DNA of 40,103 nucleotides from an uncultured Oscillospiraceae bacterium (GTDB lineage Bacteria; Bacillota; Clostridia; Oscillospirales; Oscillospiraceae), in contig CAJUOT010000022.1 in assembly GCA_910588135.1 (NCBI GenBank), positions 1 through 40,103 of the forward strand. Direction: 5' to 3'. Positions 31,665 through 39,518 of this stretch are shown in pieces. The notes beneath the pieces were generated by a model, which was not told the DNA's origin, did no database searches, and was given only the letters and a program-made list of their open reading frames with translations. Position 1 is the first letter of the stretch, and each line of letters begins with the position of its first letter. A program made the position numbers and the translations under genes.

Positions 31665-33017
31665 GTGTTGAAGGGCAAACTGCATGGCATCCACGCGCCC
31701 CACCGGAAGAACACGGTGGACTGCGCGCCCACGCGCATGCCGGTGCCCCCGATGATCACGGTGCCCATGTCCATGAACATCGGCGCCCCGGCCAAACCTG
31801 TGGTCAAGCCGGGCGACGAGGTGAAGGTGGGCCAGATGATCGCGGAGGCGGGGGGCTTTATGTCCGCCCCAATCTATTCCGGCGTGTCCGGCAAGGTGAA
31901 GCGGCTGGACGAGATCGTCAGCTCCAACGGCCGGTTTGACACCGTCATCGTTATTGAGAGCGACGGGCAGCAGGCCGTGTGGGAGGGCGTCAAGCCCCCG
32001 GTGGTTACGGATAAGGACAGCTTTGTGGAGGCGGTGCGCAGCTGCGGCTGCGTGGGCCTGGGCGGTGCGGGCTTTCCCACGTCCGTCAAGCTGAACGTGG
32101 ACCCCGACCGGGTGCACGCCATCATCATCAACGGCGCGGAGTGCGAGCCCTACATTACGTCCGACACCCGCACCATGATCGACAGCGCCGATGACGTGAT
32201 CTACGGAGCCCAGCTGCTCCAGAAATACTACACCGCCGACCGAATCGTCATCGGCATTGAGGACAACAAGCCCCAGTGCGTGAAGATCATGCAGGAGGCG
32301 GGCAAGGACGTGTCCGGATTTGAGGTGGCCTCCCTGCCCGCGCTGTACCCCCAGGGCGGCGAAAAGGTGCTCATCTACAACACCACCGGCGAGACCGTCC
32401 CCGAGGGCAAGCTGCCCATCGACGTGGGGGCCATCGTCATCAACTGCACCACCCTGGCCGTCATCGCCAAGTACATCAGGACCGGCATGCCCCTGGTGGA
32501 AAAGGTCGTCACCGTGGACGGCTCCGCCATTGCCAACCCCCAGAACGTCATCGTCCCGGTGGGCACCCCCATCCAGGATATCCTGGACTTTGTGGGCCTC
32601 AAGTGCGAGCCCAAGAAGGTGCTCTACGGCGGCCCCATGATGGGCATTTCCGTCCCCGGTCTGGAGGCCCCCATCATGAAGAACACCAACGCCATTCTGG
32701 CCTTCGACGCCAAGGACGCCGAGGACCCGGTGCCCTCCGCCTGCATCCGGTGCGGCCGCTGCGTGGCCCACTGCCCCTTCAACCTCATGCCCGCCGCCAT
32801 CGAAGCGGCGTACAACAACAAGGAGCCCGAGACCCTCAAGGCCCTGAAGGTGAATCTGTGCATGGAGTGCGGCTGCTGCTCCTTCAGCTGCCCCGCCCGC
32901 CGGCCCCTGGTGCAGGTGAACAAGCTGGCCAAGGCCATGCTGAATCAGTACAATGCCGAGCAGAAGGCCGCCGCTGAGAAGAAAGCGGCCAAGGAAAAAG
33001 AAAAGGAGGCGGTCTGA
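31665..33017 (+). CDS. rnfC: Rnf complex subunit RnfC
   Basis: A 450-residue peripheral subunit of the ion-translocating ferredoxin:NAD+ oxidoreductase, the NADH-binding and electron-input or -output arm. An N-terminal barrel-sandwich domain (PVVKPGDEVKVGQMIAEA) precedes the Rossmann/FMN-NADH domain (GLGGAGFPTSVKL, NGAECEPYITSD). Two 4Fe-4S motifs follow: C360/C363/C366/C370 and C399/C402/C405/C409. A Lys/Glu/Ala-rich tail ends the protein, shorter than in proteobacteria. GTG at 31665 is the start, with AGGAGG seven bases upstream; the adjacent TTG at 31668 is an alternative. The next gene starts directly after the stop (TGAATG). Gene order C-D-G-E-A-B is typical of Clostridia. Confidence 0.97.
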   Translation: MLKGKLHGIHAPHRKNTVDCAPTRMPVPPMITVPMSMNIGAPAKPVVKPGDEVKVGQMIAEAGGFMSAPIYSGVSGKVKRLDEIVSSNGRFDTVIVIESDGQQAVWEGVKPPVVTDKDSFVEAVRSCGCVGLGGAGFPTSVKLNVDPDRVHAIIINGAECEPYITSDTRTMIDSADDVIYGAQLLQKYYTADRIVIGIEDNKPQCVKIMQEAGKDVSGFEVASLPALYPQGGEKVLIYNTTGETVPEGKLPIDVGAIVINCTTLAVIAKYIRTGMPLVEKVVTVDGSAIANPQNVIVPVGTPIQDILDFVGLKCEPKKVLYGGPMMGISVPGLEAPIMKNTNAILAFDAKDAEDPVPSACIRCGRCVAHCPFNLMPAAIEAAYNNKEPETLKALKVNLCMECGCCSFSCPARRPLVQVNKLAKAMLNQYNAEQKAAAEKKAAKEKEKEAV

Positions 33018-33941
33018 ATGAACAACATGATCGTTTCCGTCAACCCCCACATCTACGCCAAGGACACCACCCAGACCATCATGCGGGACGTGCTCATTGC
33101 CCTGTTCCCCGCCGTCATCGCGTCCATCGTGTTTTTCGGCGTCCAGGCGCTGCTGGTGGAAGTGGTGTGCGTGGCGGTGGCCATGGGCTGTGAGTGGGCC
33201 TTTGAGAAGATCACCCGCAAGCCCTGCACCGTGCTGGACCTGTCCGCCGCCGTCACCGGCCTGATCCTGGCCCTGAACCTGCCGGCGGGCATCCCCCTGT
33301 GGCAGGCCGCCTTTGGCTCCTTCGTGGCCATCGTGGTGGTCAAGCAGTTCTTTGGCGGCATCGGCCAGAACTTCGCCAACCCCGCCATCACCGCCCGCGT
33401 CATCATGCTGGTGGCCTTCTCCGGGGCCATGACCAACTGGGCCATCCCCGCGTTTACCGATGCCACCTCCTCCGCCACCCCTCTGGCCATCATCGCCGGG
33501 GGCGAGGGCGAGCTGCCCTCCCTGGCTCAGATGTTCCTGGGCGCCAGGGGCGGCTCCCTGGGCGAGACCAGCTGCCTGGCCCTGCTCATCGGCGGGCTGT
33601 ACCTCATCTACCGCCGGGTGATTACCTGGCACACCCCCGCGGCCTTCATCGGCACCGTGCTGGTGCTCACCGCCCTGCTGGGCCAGCAGCCCCTGTACCA
33701 GGTCATGGCGGGCGGATTGTTCATCGGCGCCTTCTTCATGGCCACCGACTACACCACCTCTCCCCCCACTCCCGCGGGCAAGCTCATCTTCGGCGTGGGC
33801 TGCGGCCTCATCACGGTGCTCATCCGGGTGTGGGGCAACTACCCCGAGGGCGTGTCCTTCTCCATCCTGCTGATGAACATCCTGAATCCCTACATCTGTG
33901 ACTGGACCCGTACCAAGCCGTTTGGAGGTGTGCAGGCATGA
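33018..33941 (+). CDS. rnfD: Rnf complex subunit RnfD (flavinylated membrane protein)
   Basis: A 307-residue integral membrane subunit with about eight to ten helices. The covalent-FMN consensus D-x-x-(S/T)-x-A-T is present as DATSSAT, placing the phosphoester-linked FMN on T154. GGIGQNFANPAITARV is the conserved RnfD/NqrB block. The flavin transferase ApbE, needed to attach FMN, is not in this window and must be encoded elsewhere. AAGGAGG lies inside the end of rnfC. The stop overlaps the rnfG start (ATGA). Confidence 0.97.
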   Translation: MNNMIVSVNPHIYAKDTTQTIMRDVLIALFPAVIASIVFFGVQALLVEVVCVAVAMGCEWAFEKITRKPCTVLDLSAAVTGLILALNLPAGIPLWQAAFGSFVAIVVVKQFFGGIGQNFANPAITARVIMLVAFSGAMTNWAIPAFTDATSSATPLAIIAGGEGELPSLAQMFLGARGGSLGETSCLALLIGGLYLIYRRVITWHTPAAFIGTVLVLTALLGQQPLYQVMAGGLFIGAFFMATDYTTSPPTPAGKLIFGVGCGLITVLIRVWGNYPEGVSFSILLMNILNPYICDWTRTKPFGGVQA

Positions 33942-34486
33942 CGAAAGCAAAATCCAACGCGATGACCGATTTCGGGGCCCCCATCCTGGTGCTGGTCCTG
34001 ATCTGCGTCATTATGAGCGGCCTGCTGGCCCTCACCAACAACGCCACCGCCCCCATCATCGAGGAGGCCGAGCGCAAGGCCAACGAGGAGGCCCGGCTGG
34101 AGGTCCTGCCCAGCGCGGACAGCTTCGAGCAGGTGGAGATCGCCGGCGTGCCCGACTCCATCACCGGGGTCTTCCAGGCCAGCAACGGCGCGGGCTTTAC
34201 CTTCTCCCTCACCACCCAGGGCTACGGCGGCAAGAATACCCTGAAAATGGCCGTGGGCATCGACGCCGAGGGAAAGCTCACCGGTGTGAAGGTGCTCAGC
34301 CATAAGGAGACCGCCGGCCTGGGCTCCAAAATCACCAGCGACGAGAATTTCTACGGCCAGTTCCCCGGACTGGACGCCGCCGGGGCCGCCGCCGCCGACA
34401 CCATCTCCGGCGCGACCTTCTCCTCCAACTACTACAAAGCCGCCATCGCCGACGCGTTCACCGCGTTCGACATGGTGAAGAATTGA
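33938..34486 (+). CDS. rnfG: Rnf complex subunit RnfG (flavinylated)
   Basis: A 182-residue subunit anchored by one N-terminal helix (about 12-32), with an extracytoplasmic FMN-binding domain. The flavinylation motif is DTISGAT, placing FMN on T160. GYGGKNTLKMAVGID and KETAGLGSKI are the typical blocks. The start codon overlaps the rnfD stop and the protein begins MTKAKSNAMTDFG; the second methionine is possible but lacks its own site. Confidence 0.96.
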   Translation: MTKAKSNAMTDFGAPILVLVLICVIMSGLLALTNNATAPIIEEAERKANEEARLEVLPSADSFEQVEIAGVPDSITGVFQASNGAGFTFSLTTQGYGGKNTLKMAVGIDAEGKLTGVKVLSHKETAGLGSKITSDENFYGQFPGLDAAGAAAADTISGATFSSNYYKAAIADAFTAFDMVKN

Positions 34487-34499
34487 GGAAGGGAGGCAC

Positions 34500-35198
34500 A
34501 TGGATATGAACAACAACAAGCTGAAAATCCTGACCAACGGCATCATCAAGGAGAACCCCATCCTGGTGCTGATTCTGGGCACCTGCCCCTTCCTGGCGGT
34601 CACCACCCAGGCGTCCAACGCCATCGGCATGGGCGCGGCGGTCACCTTCGTGCTGCTGTGCTCCAACGTGATGATCTCCCTGCTGCGCAAGGTGATCTCC
34701 GACAAGGTGCGCATCCCCTGCTACATCGTGGTTATCGCCTCCTTCGTCACCCTGGTGCAGATGATCGTCAAGGCCTACCTGCCCGCCCTGGACGTGGCCC
34801 TGGGCCTCTACCTGCCCCTCATCGTGGTCAACTGCATCATCCTGGGCCGGGCGGAGATGTTCGCCAATAAGAACGGCGCGCTGGACTCCGCCCTGGACGC
34901 CATCGGCATGGGCGTGGGCTACACCCTGGCCATGCTGGCCATGGCAAGCATCCGGGAGATCTTCGGCGCGGGCACCTGGTTCGGCATGGCCGTCCCCGTG
35001 CTCAAGGACAACAACATCTCCATCATGACCATGGCCCCCGGCGGCTTTGCCATCTTCGGCATTCTCATCGCCATCATCAACAAGGCCAGCAACGGCAAGG
35101 CCATCAAGAAAAAGGACTTCAGCTGCGAGGGCTGCCCCAGCGCCGCCGCGTGCAATGGGCAGAACTGCGCTGAGAAGAGGGAGGCTGCCGCGAAATGA
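34500..35198 (+). CDS. rnfE: Rnf complex subunit RnfE with cysteine-rich tail
   Basis: A 232-residue membrane subunit with about six helices, homologous to RnfA and inverted against it in the membrane; the pair holds a 2Fe-2S cluster in the membrane core. ENPILVLILGTCPFLAVT carries the conserved cysteine, and VNCIILGRAEMFANKNG is diagnostic. After the last helix a soluble tail shows four cysteines (CEGC, then AAC and QNC), as in several clostridial RnfE. GGGAGG is only three bases before the ATG at 34500, so the second ATG at 34506 is equally or more likely. The stop overlaps rnfA by four bases. Confidence 0.96.
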   Translation: MDMNNNKLKILTNGIIKENPILVLILGTCPFLAVTTQASNAIGMGAAVTFVLLCSNVMISLLRKVISDKVRIPCYIVVIASFVTLVQMIVKAYLPALDVALGLYLPLIVVNCIILGRAEMFANKNGALDSALDAIGMGVGYTLAMLAMASIREIFGAGTWFGMAVPVLKDNNISIMTMAPGGFAIFGILIAIINKASNGKAIKKKDFSCEGCPSAAACNGQNCAEKREAAAK

Positions 35199-35809
35199 AA
35201 GAACTCATTGCCATCGTCATGGCGGCCATCCTGGTGAACAACTACGTGCTGGCCCAATTCCTGGGCATCTGCCCCTTCCTGGGGGTGTCCAAGAAGCTGG
35301 ACCAGGCCGCCGGGATGAGCGTGGCCGTCATCTTCGTGATGCTGCTGGCCACCGCCGTCACCTACCCCATCCAGTTCTTCGTGCTCAACCCCAACGGGCT
35401 GGGCTATCTCCAGACCATCGTATTCATCCTGGTCATCGCCGCCCTGGTGCAGCTGGTGGAGATCATCCTGAAGAAGTATATCCCCGCCCTCCACGCCTCC
35501 CTGGGCGTATACCTGCCCCTGATCACCACCAACTGCGCGGTGCTGGGCGTGTGCATCAGCAACGTGGACAACTACATGACCGCCACCGGCGGCTTCGGCG
35601 GCGGCTTCGTCCAGGCCATGTTCAACTCCCTGGGCTCCGGCCTGGGCTTTATGCTGGCCATGGTGCTGTTCTCCGGCGTGCGCAGCCGGGTGGACAAGTG
35701 CAAGTGCCCCGAGTGCTTCAAGGGCATGCCCATCACCCTGATTTCCGCGGCCATCGTGTCCGTGTCCTTCATGGGCTTCGCGGGCATCGTGGAAAACCTG
35801 CTGGGTTAA
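35195..35809 (+). CDS. rnfA: Rnf complex subunit RnfA
   Basis: A 204-residue membrane subunit with six helices. LVNNYVLAQFLGICPFLGVS has the conserved cysteine that co-ordinates the intramembrane iron, and LPLITTNCAVLGVCI is the second conserved block. It pairs with RnfE. It starts on the ATG overlapping the rnfE stop (ATGA). A short loop with CKCPEC (residues about 168-173) is a local cysteine cluster between the last two helices. rnfB follows after 13 bases. Confidence 0.97.
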   Translation: MKELIAIVMAAILVNNYVLAQFLGICPFLGVSKKLDQAAGMSVAVIFVMLLATAVTYPIQFFVLNPNGLGYLQTIVFILVIAALVQLVEIILKKYIPALHASLGVYLPLITTNCAVLGVCISNVDNYMTATGGFGGGFVQAMFNSLGSGLGFMLAMVLFSGVRSRVDKCKCPECFKGMPITLISAAIVSVSFMGFAGIVENLLG

Positions 35810-35822
35810 GGAGGGAGCGACT

Positions 35823-36641
35823 ATGGAAATCGGAATTGCTGTCGCTGTCGTCGGCGTCATCGGCCTGCTGTGCGCGGTGATGCTGACCATCGCCTCTAAG
35901 TTCATGGCCGTGGAGGTGGACGAGCGCATCCCCCAGGTCCGGGAGTGCCTGCCCGGCGCCAACTGCGGCGCCTGCGGCTTCGCCGGGTGCGACGGGTACG
36001 CCGCCGCCCTGGTGGAGGACCCGGACCTGTCCGTCAGCCTGTGCGTCCCCGGCGGGGCAACCGCCGCCGCCAATATCGGCAAGGTGCTGGGCCGTGAGGC
36101 CGGGGACGTGGCCAAGCAGGTGGCTGAGGTGCGCTGCTCCGGCACCTGCGAGGCCACCTCCGTAAAGATGGACTACAAGGGCCTGGAGAGCTGCGCCGCC
36201 GCCAAGCTGCTGTTCGGCGGCACAGGCAAGTGCGTCTACGGCTGCATCGGCCTGGGGGACTGCGCCCAGGTCTGCCCCGTGGGGGCCATCCACATCAACG
36301 GCGGGCTGGCCCGGGTGGACGCCTCCGTCTGCATCGGCTGCGGCCTGTGCGCCAAGACCTGCCCCAACCACGTCATCGCCATCCGTCCCGCCGACGCCCA
36401 CATGGTGGTGGACTGCAACAGCCATCAGAAGGGCGCGGGCACCCGCAAGAGCTGCTCCGCGGGCTGCATCGGCTGCAGGCTGTGCGAGAAGAACTGCCAC
36501 ACCGGGGCCATCACCGTCACCGACAACTTGGCCAGCATCGACTACGCCAAGTGCGACGGCTGCGGCAAGTGCATCGAGGTGTGTAAGGCCGGGTGCCTGG
36601 TGGCCTTGAACATCACAAAGGCCGAGGTCGTCAACGGCTGA
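35823..36641 (+). CDS. rnfB: Rnf complex subunit RnfB (multi-cluster ferredoxin)
   Basis: A 272-residue Fe-S subunit, the ferredoxin-facing arm. One N-terminal helix (about 4-26) is followed by the 4Fe-4S domain with ECLPGANCGACGFAGC. Four further clustered motifs are visible: CVYGCIGLGDCAQVCP, CIGCGLCAKTCP, CIGCRLCEKNC and CDGCGKCIEVC. This large set is the clostridial form; proteobacterial RnfB has fewer. It accepts electrons from reduced ferredoxin and passes them into the membrane core. AAGGAGG precedes the ATG. It is the last gene of the operon and is followed by a hairpin. Confidence 0.97.
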   Translation: MEIGIAVAVVGVIGLLCAVMLTIASKFMAVEVDERIPQVRECLPGANCGACGFAGCDGYAAALVEDPDLSVSLCVPGGATAAANIGKVLGREAGDVAKQVAEVRCSGTCEATSVKMDYKGLESCAAAKLLFGGTGKCVYGCIGLGDCAQVCPVGAIHINGGLARVDASVCIGCGLCAKTCPNHVIAIRPADAHMVVDCNSHQKGAGTRKSCSAGCIGCRLCEKNCHTGAITVTDNLASIDYAKCDGCGKCIEVCKAGCLVALNITKAEVVNG

Positions 36642-36660
36642 CAAAAGAAAAAACTCCAAC

Positions 36661-36699
36661 GGGGGAGCGGCCATTTTGGCCCTCCCCCGCCGCGATTTT
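36661..36699 (+). terminator. Terminator-like hairpin after rnfB
   Basis: GGGGGAG (36661-36667) and GGCC (36669-36672) pair with GGCC (36678-36681) and CTCCCCC (36682-36688), with one bulged C and a five-base loop. The downstream GCCGCGATTTT is a delayed U-tract. It ends the rnf operon before the next promoter. Confidence 0.65.
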
Positions 36700-36719
36700 G
36701 GAAGAATTTTGCGGGGCGG

Positions 36720-36748
36720 TTGAAAACCCGCCGGAACGGTGCTATACT
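36720..36748 (+). promoter_or_regulatory. Predicted promoter of the small-membrane-protein / glmM unit
   Basis: TTGAAA (36720-36725), 17 bases, TATACT (36743-36748), with extended TGC. The leader is only about 10 bases to the first gene. No other promoter is evident before glmM, so the four genes to 39231 are probably one transcript. Confidence 0.8.
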
Positions 36749-36764
36749 TTAGCGAGGTGATGAG

Positions 36765-36959
36765 ATGATAAAGAACCTGAAAAGAAGCACGGTGGAGCTG
36801 GTCAAGGCGGTTCTGTTCGCCCTGTGCGCCCTGAGCTGGCTGCCCGACTGGCCGGTGGAGCGGGTGAGCTGGCTGCGAACCGTTATGCCCATCGTCTGCG
36901 CTGCCATCAGCGTTTTCTTCCTGGTGAGGTATTTCAAAACCCGCAAGGCGGGTGGATGA
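36765..36959 (+). CDS. Small two-helix membrane protein (first of tandem pair)
   Basis: A 64-residue protein I do not recognise. A basic start (MIKNLKRS) precedes a hydrophobic helix (about 12-28), a short WLPDWPVERVSWL loop, a second helix (about 38-55), and a basic end RYFKTRKAGG. GAGGTGATGAG lies just before the ATG, and the gene follows a good promoter. Its layout and C-terminal xYFKxxK pattern resemble the next gene, so the two may be diverged duplicates. The function is unknown. Confidence 0.72.
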   Translation: MIKNLKRSTVELVKAVLFALCALSWLPDWPVERVSWLRTVMPIVCAAISVFFLVRYFKTRKAGG

Positions 36960-36969
36960 GGAGGTTTCC

Positions 36970-37176
36970 ATGAAAAAGAAATCATTTCGGACTTTTTTGA
37001 TTGCGGGCGCTGTGGCTGGGGGAATTGTGTACGCGGTCTGTGTAATCTGGGCCATCTATGATTCCGTGACCGGCGGGCCGAGCAGATGGCACTATCTTTT
37101 GGCGCCGACCATGTGCGTTCTCGTATGCGCCTTCAACCTCTATCAGTATTTCAAGGATGAAAAAAGCAGGAAATAA
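36970..37176 (+). CDS. Small two-helix membrane protein (second of tandem pair)
   Basis: A 68-residue protein I do not recognise. A very basic start (MKKKSFR) precedes helix 1 (about 8-28), a polar loop with SVTGGPSRWHY, helix 2 (about 44-60), and the charged end QYFKDEKSRK. GAGGAGG lies five bases before the ATG at 36970. An earlier in-frame ATG at 36952 is inside the previous gene and without a site. Base composition is less GC-rich than in its neighbours. The lead into the next gene is 12 bases. Confidence 0.72.
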   Translation: MKKKSFRTFLIAGAVAGGIVYAVCVIWAIYDSVTGGPSRWHYLLAPTMCVLVCAFNLYQYFKDEKSRK

Positions 37177-37188
37177 GGAGGAATATCC

Positions 37189-37857
37189 ATGAATTTGAAC
37201 ACAACCGGGCTGTTTGACCTGGGCCATTCCCTGGCCGGGGAGTGGCTGGCCCGCTTTACATACCCCTGGCAGGCCCTGGACGGCATCAAGGAGCTGATCC
37301 TCTCCCTGGGCCCCGCCCTGGGGGAGGACTATGAGGAGCGTGCCCCCCAGGTGTGGGTGCACAAGACGGCCAGCGTGGCCCCCACCGCCTTCCTGGGCGC
37401 GCCCTGCATCATCGGCCCCCACACCGAGGTGCGCCACTGCGCCTTCATCCGGGGCTCCGCCCTGGTGGGGGCAGACTGCGTGGTGGGCAACTCGGTGGAG
37501 CTGAAAAACGTGATCCTCTTCGACAACGTCCAGACCCCCCACTACAACTACGTGGGCGACTCCATCCTGGGCTATAAGAGCCACATGGGGGCGGGGTCCA
37601 TCACCTCCAATGTGAAGTCGGATAAAACTCTTGTAGTAGTGAAAAACGGGGAGGAAAAGATCGAGACGGGCCGGAAGAAGTTCGGCGCCATCTTGGGCGA
37701 CTGCGTGGAGGTGGGCTGCAACAGCGTGCTCAATCCGGGCACCGTCGTCGGCCAGCGCAGCAACATCTATCCCGTGTCCTGCGTCCGGGGCGTGATCCCG
37801 GCGGACAGCATCTATAAGACGGGCGGGGTTATCGTCCCCAAGGGAAAGGAAGACTGA
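37189..37857 (+). CDS. Left-handed beta-helix (hexapeptide) transferase-like protein next to glmM
   Basis: A 222-residue protein. After a helical start (1-50), hexapeptide-type turns run from about residue 55 to 205 (VWVHKTASVAPTAFLGAPCI, IIGPHTEVR, ALVGADCVVGNSVELKN, GDCVEVGCNSVLNPG). The loop HYNYVGDSILGYKSHMGAGS resembles the GlmU acetyltransferase region. There is no pyrophosphorylase domain. Some related proteins are annotated as UDP-N-acetylglucosamine pyrophosphorylase; the sequence does not support that reaction on its own. Three bases separate it from glmM, which suggests a role in amino-sugar precursor synthesis, possibly GlcN-1-P acetylation. AAGGAGG precedes the ATG. Confidence 0.88.
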   Translation: MNLNTTGLFDLGHSLAGEWLARFTYPWQALDGIKELILSLGPALGEDYEERAPQVWVHKTASVAPTAFLGAPCIIGPHTEVRHCAFIRGSALVGADCVVGNSVELKNVILFDNVQTPHYNYVGDSILGYKSHMGAGSITSNVKSDKTLVVVKNGEEKIETGRKKFGAILGDCVEVGCNSVLNPGTVVGQRSNIYPVSCVRGVIPADSIYKTGGVIVPKGKED

Positions 37858-37860
37858 TTT

Positions 37861-39231
37861 ATGGGTAAATATTTCGGCACCGACGGCTTTAGGGGCCGCG
37901 CCAACGTGGAACTCACCGGAGACCACGCCTATGAGGTGGGGCGGTTCCTGGGCTGGTACTACGGCCGGGAGAACCACAAGGCCCGCATCGTGGTAGGCAA
38001 GGACACCCGGCGCTCCAGCTATATGCTGGAGTACGCCATCAGCGCGGGCATGGCCGCCTCCGGGGCGGACGTGTACCTGCTCCACGTCACCACCACCCCC
38101 TCCGTGTCCTACGTGACCCGGACGGACGGGTTTGACTGCGGCGTGATGATCTCCGCCTCCCACAACCCCTACTACGACAACGGCATCAAGCTCCTCAACC
38201 GGGAAGGGGAGAAGATGGACGAGGCTACCATCCGGCTGGTGGAGGACTACCTGGACGGCCAGCTGGAGGTGGACGGCCACCCCTTTCCCAAGCTGCCCTT
38301 TGCCACCGGCGAGGCGGTGGGCAGCATCGTGGACCACACCGCGGGGCGCAACCGCTACATGGGCTACCTGATCTCGCTGGCGGTGTATTCCTTCCGGGGG
38401 AAGCGGATCGCGCTGGACTGCGCCAACGGCTCCGCGTGGTCCATCGCCCCCAACGTGTTCCGCTCTCTGGGGGCGGACGTGCACGTGATCAACGACCGCC
38501 CTGACGGGCTGAACATTAATCTGGACGCCGGTTCCACCCACATCGACGGGCTGAAAAAATACGTGAAGGAGCAGGGCTGCGACGCGGGCTTCGCCTTCGA
38601 TGGCGACGCCGACCGCTGCCTTGCCGTGGACGAGAACGGCCAGCTGGTGGACGGCGACCAGATCATGTACCTGTACGGCGCGTACATGAAGGAGCGGGGC
38701 AAGCTGATCACCAACACGGTGGTCACCACCGTCATGTCCAACTTCGGGCTGTACAAGGCGCTGGAAGCGGCTGGCATCGGCTACGTGAAAACCGCCGTGG
38801 GGGACAAGTACGTCTATGAGGACATGGTGAAAAACGGCCGCCGCCTGGGGGGCGAGCAGTCGGGCCACATCATCTTCTCCAAGTACGCCCGGACGGGGGA
38901 CGGCATCCTCACTGCCCTGAAGGTGATGGAGGTGATGATGGCGAAAAAGGAGACCCTCAGCCGTCTGGCCGCCCCGGTGACCATCTATCCCCAGGTGCTC
39001 ATCAACGTGCGGGTGAAGGACAAGAAAACCGCCCAGGACGACCCCGCCGTGCAGGCGGCGGTGAAGGCCGTGGCGGAGGAGCTGGGGGACACGGGCCGCA
39101 TCCTGGTGCGGGAGTCGGGCACGGAGCCCCTGGTGCGGGTGATGGTGGAGGCCCCCGAAAAGGACCAGTGCCGGGCCCTGGCCCAAAGCGTGGTGGATGT
39201 TATCATCGCCCAGGGGCATAAAGCGGAATAA
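37861..39231 (+). CDS. glmM: Phosphoglucosamine mutase (or related phosphohexomutase)
   Basis: A 456-residue alpha-D-phosphohexomutase converting glucosamine-6-phosphate to glucosamine-1-phosphate for peptidoglycan precursors. KYFGTDGFRGRAN begins the protein as in GlmM. The phosphoserine loop is SASHNP (S100), the metal loop DGDADR (D247, D249, D251), the sugar loop GEQSGH, and the phosphate-binding loop RESGTEPLVRVM. Length is close to the usual 445-450. AAGGAA lies nine bases before the ATG. The link to the upstream beta-helix protein supports the GlmM assignment over phosphomannomutase. A strong terminator follows. Confidence 0.96.
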   Translation: MGKYFGTDGFRGRANVELTGDHAYEVGRFLGWYYGRENHKARIVVGKDTRRSSYMLEYAISAGMAASGADVYLLHVTTTPSVSYVTRTDGFDCGVMISASHNPYYDNGIKLLNREGEKMDEATIRLVEDYLDGQLEVDGHPFPKLPFATGEAVGSIVDHTAGRNRYMGYLISLAVYSFRGKRIALDCANGSAWSIAPNVFRSLGADVHVINDRPDGLNINLDAGSTHIDGLKKYVKEQGCDAGFAFDGDADRCLAVDENGQLVDGDQIMYLYGAYMKERGKLITNTVVTTVMSNFGLYKALEAAGIGYVKTAVGDKYVYEDMVKNGRRLGGEQSGHIIFSKYARTGDGILTALKVMEVMMAKKETLSRLAAPVTIYPQVLINVRVKDKKTAQDDPAVQAAVKAVAEELGDTGRILVRESGTEPLVRVMVEAPEKDQCRALAQSVVDVIIAQGHKAE

Positions 39232-39233
39232 AG

Positions 39234-39267
39234 GAACGCCCCGGAGGAGATTTCCTCCGGGGCGTTC
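39234..39267. terminator. Strong hairpin between glmM and the convergent small gene
   Basis: GAACGCCCCGGAGGA (39234-39248), loop GATT, TCCTCCGGGGCGTTC (39253-39267): a perfect 15-bp stem, followed by TGCGTTTATT on the plus strand. It can serve the convergent minus-strand gene too. Confidence 0.82.
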
Positions 39268-39272
39268 TGCGT

Positions 39273-39503
39273 TTATTCCAGGTTTTTGAGGCACTCGCCG
39301 CCGATTTCCACAGCCCGTTCTAAGCTGTCCGCGACATGGAGCATATCCGGGATGGGAAGGTGCTGAAACCAACCCGCAGGCATGTATCCGTCGGAGTCGG
39401 TGTGCTTTTTCTCCACATATACCTCGAATAGTCCATCCTTCCGGCGGCGCACCTCGTATTTGTATTCGCCGCTGGCGGAGAATTTTTCCAACAGTATTTC
39501 CAT
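39273..39503 (-). CDS. Hypothetical 76-residue protein
   Basis: A short soluble-looking protein that I do not recognise. The first half is beta-like (SGEYKYEVRRRKDGLFEVYVEKK) and the second half contains HLPIPDMLHVADSLERAVEIGGECLKNLE, an amphipathic helix. No cysteine pair or membrane segment is visible. The ATG at 39501-39503 has only a weak GGAAG site. It lies 15 bases downstream of the beta-CASP gene on the same strand and ends before a shared hairpin, so it is probably the last gene of that unit. Codon use is less GC-rich than nearby. Confidence 0.65.
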   Translation of the reverse strand: MEILLEKFSASGEYKYEVRRRKDGLFEVYVEKKHTDSDGYMPAGWFQHLPIPDMLHVADSLERAVEIGGECLKNLE

Positions 39504-39518
39504 GGGGAGCTTCCGCGC

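Noticed and set aside
31563..33950. A 795-codon minus-strand open frame opposite rnfC and rnfD
   Set aside because: Antisense shadow; the plus-strand frames carry all Fe-S and FMN motifs.
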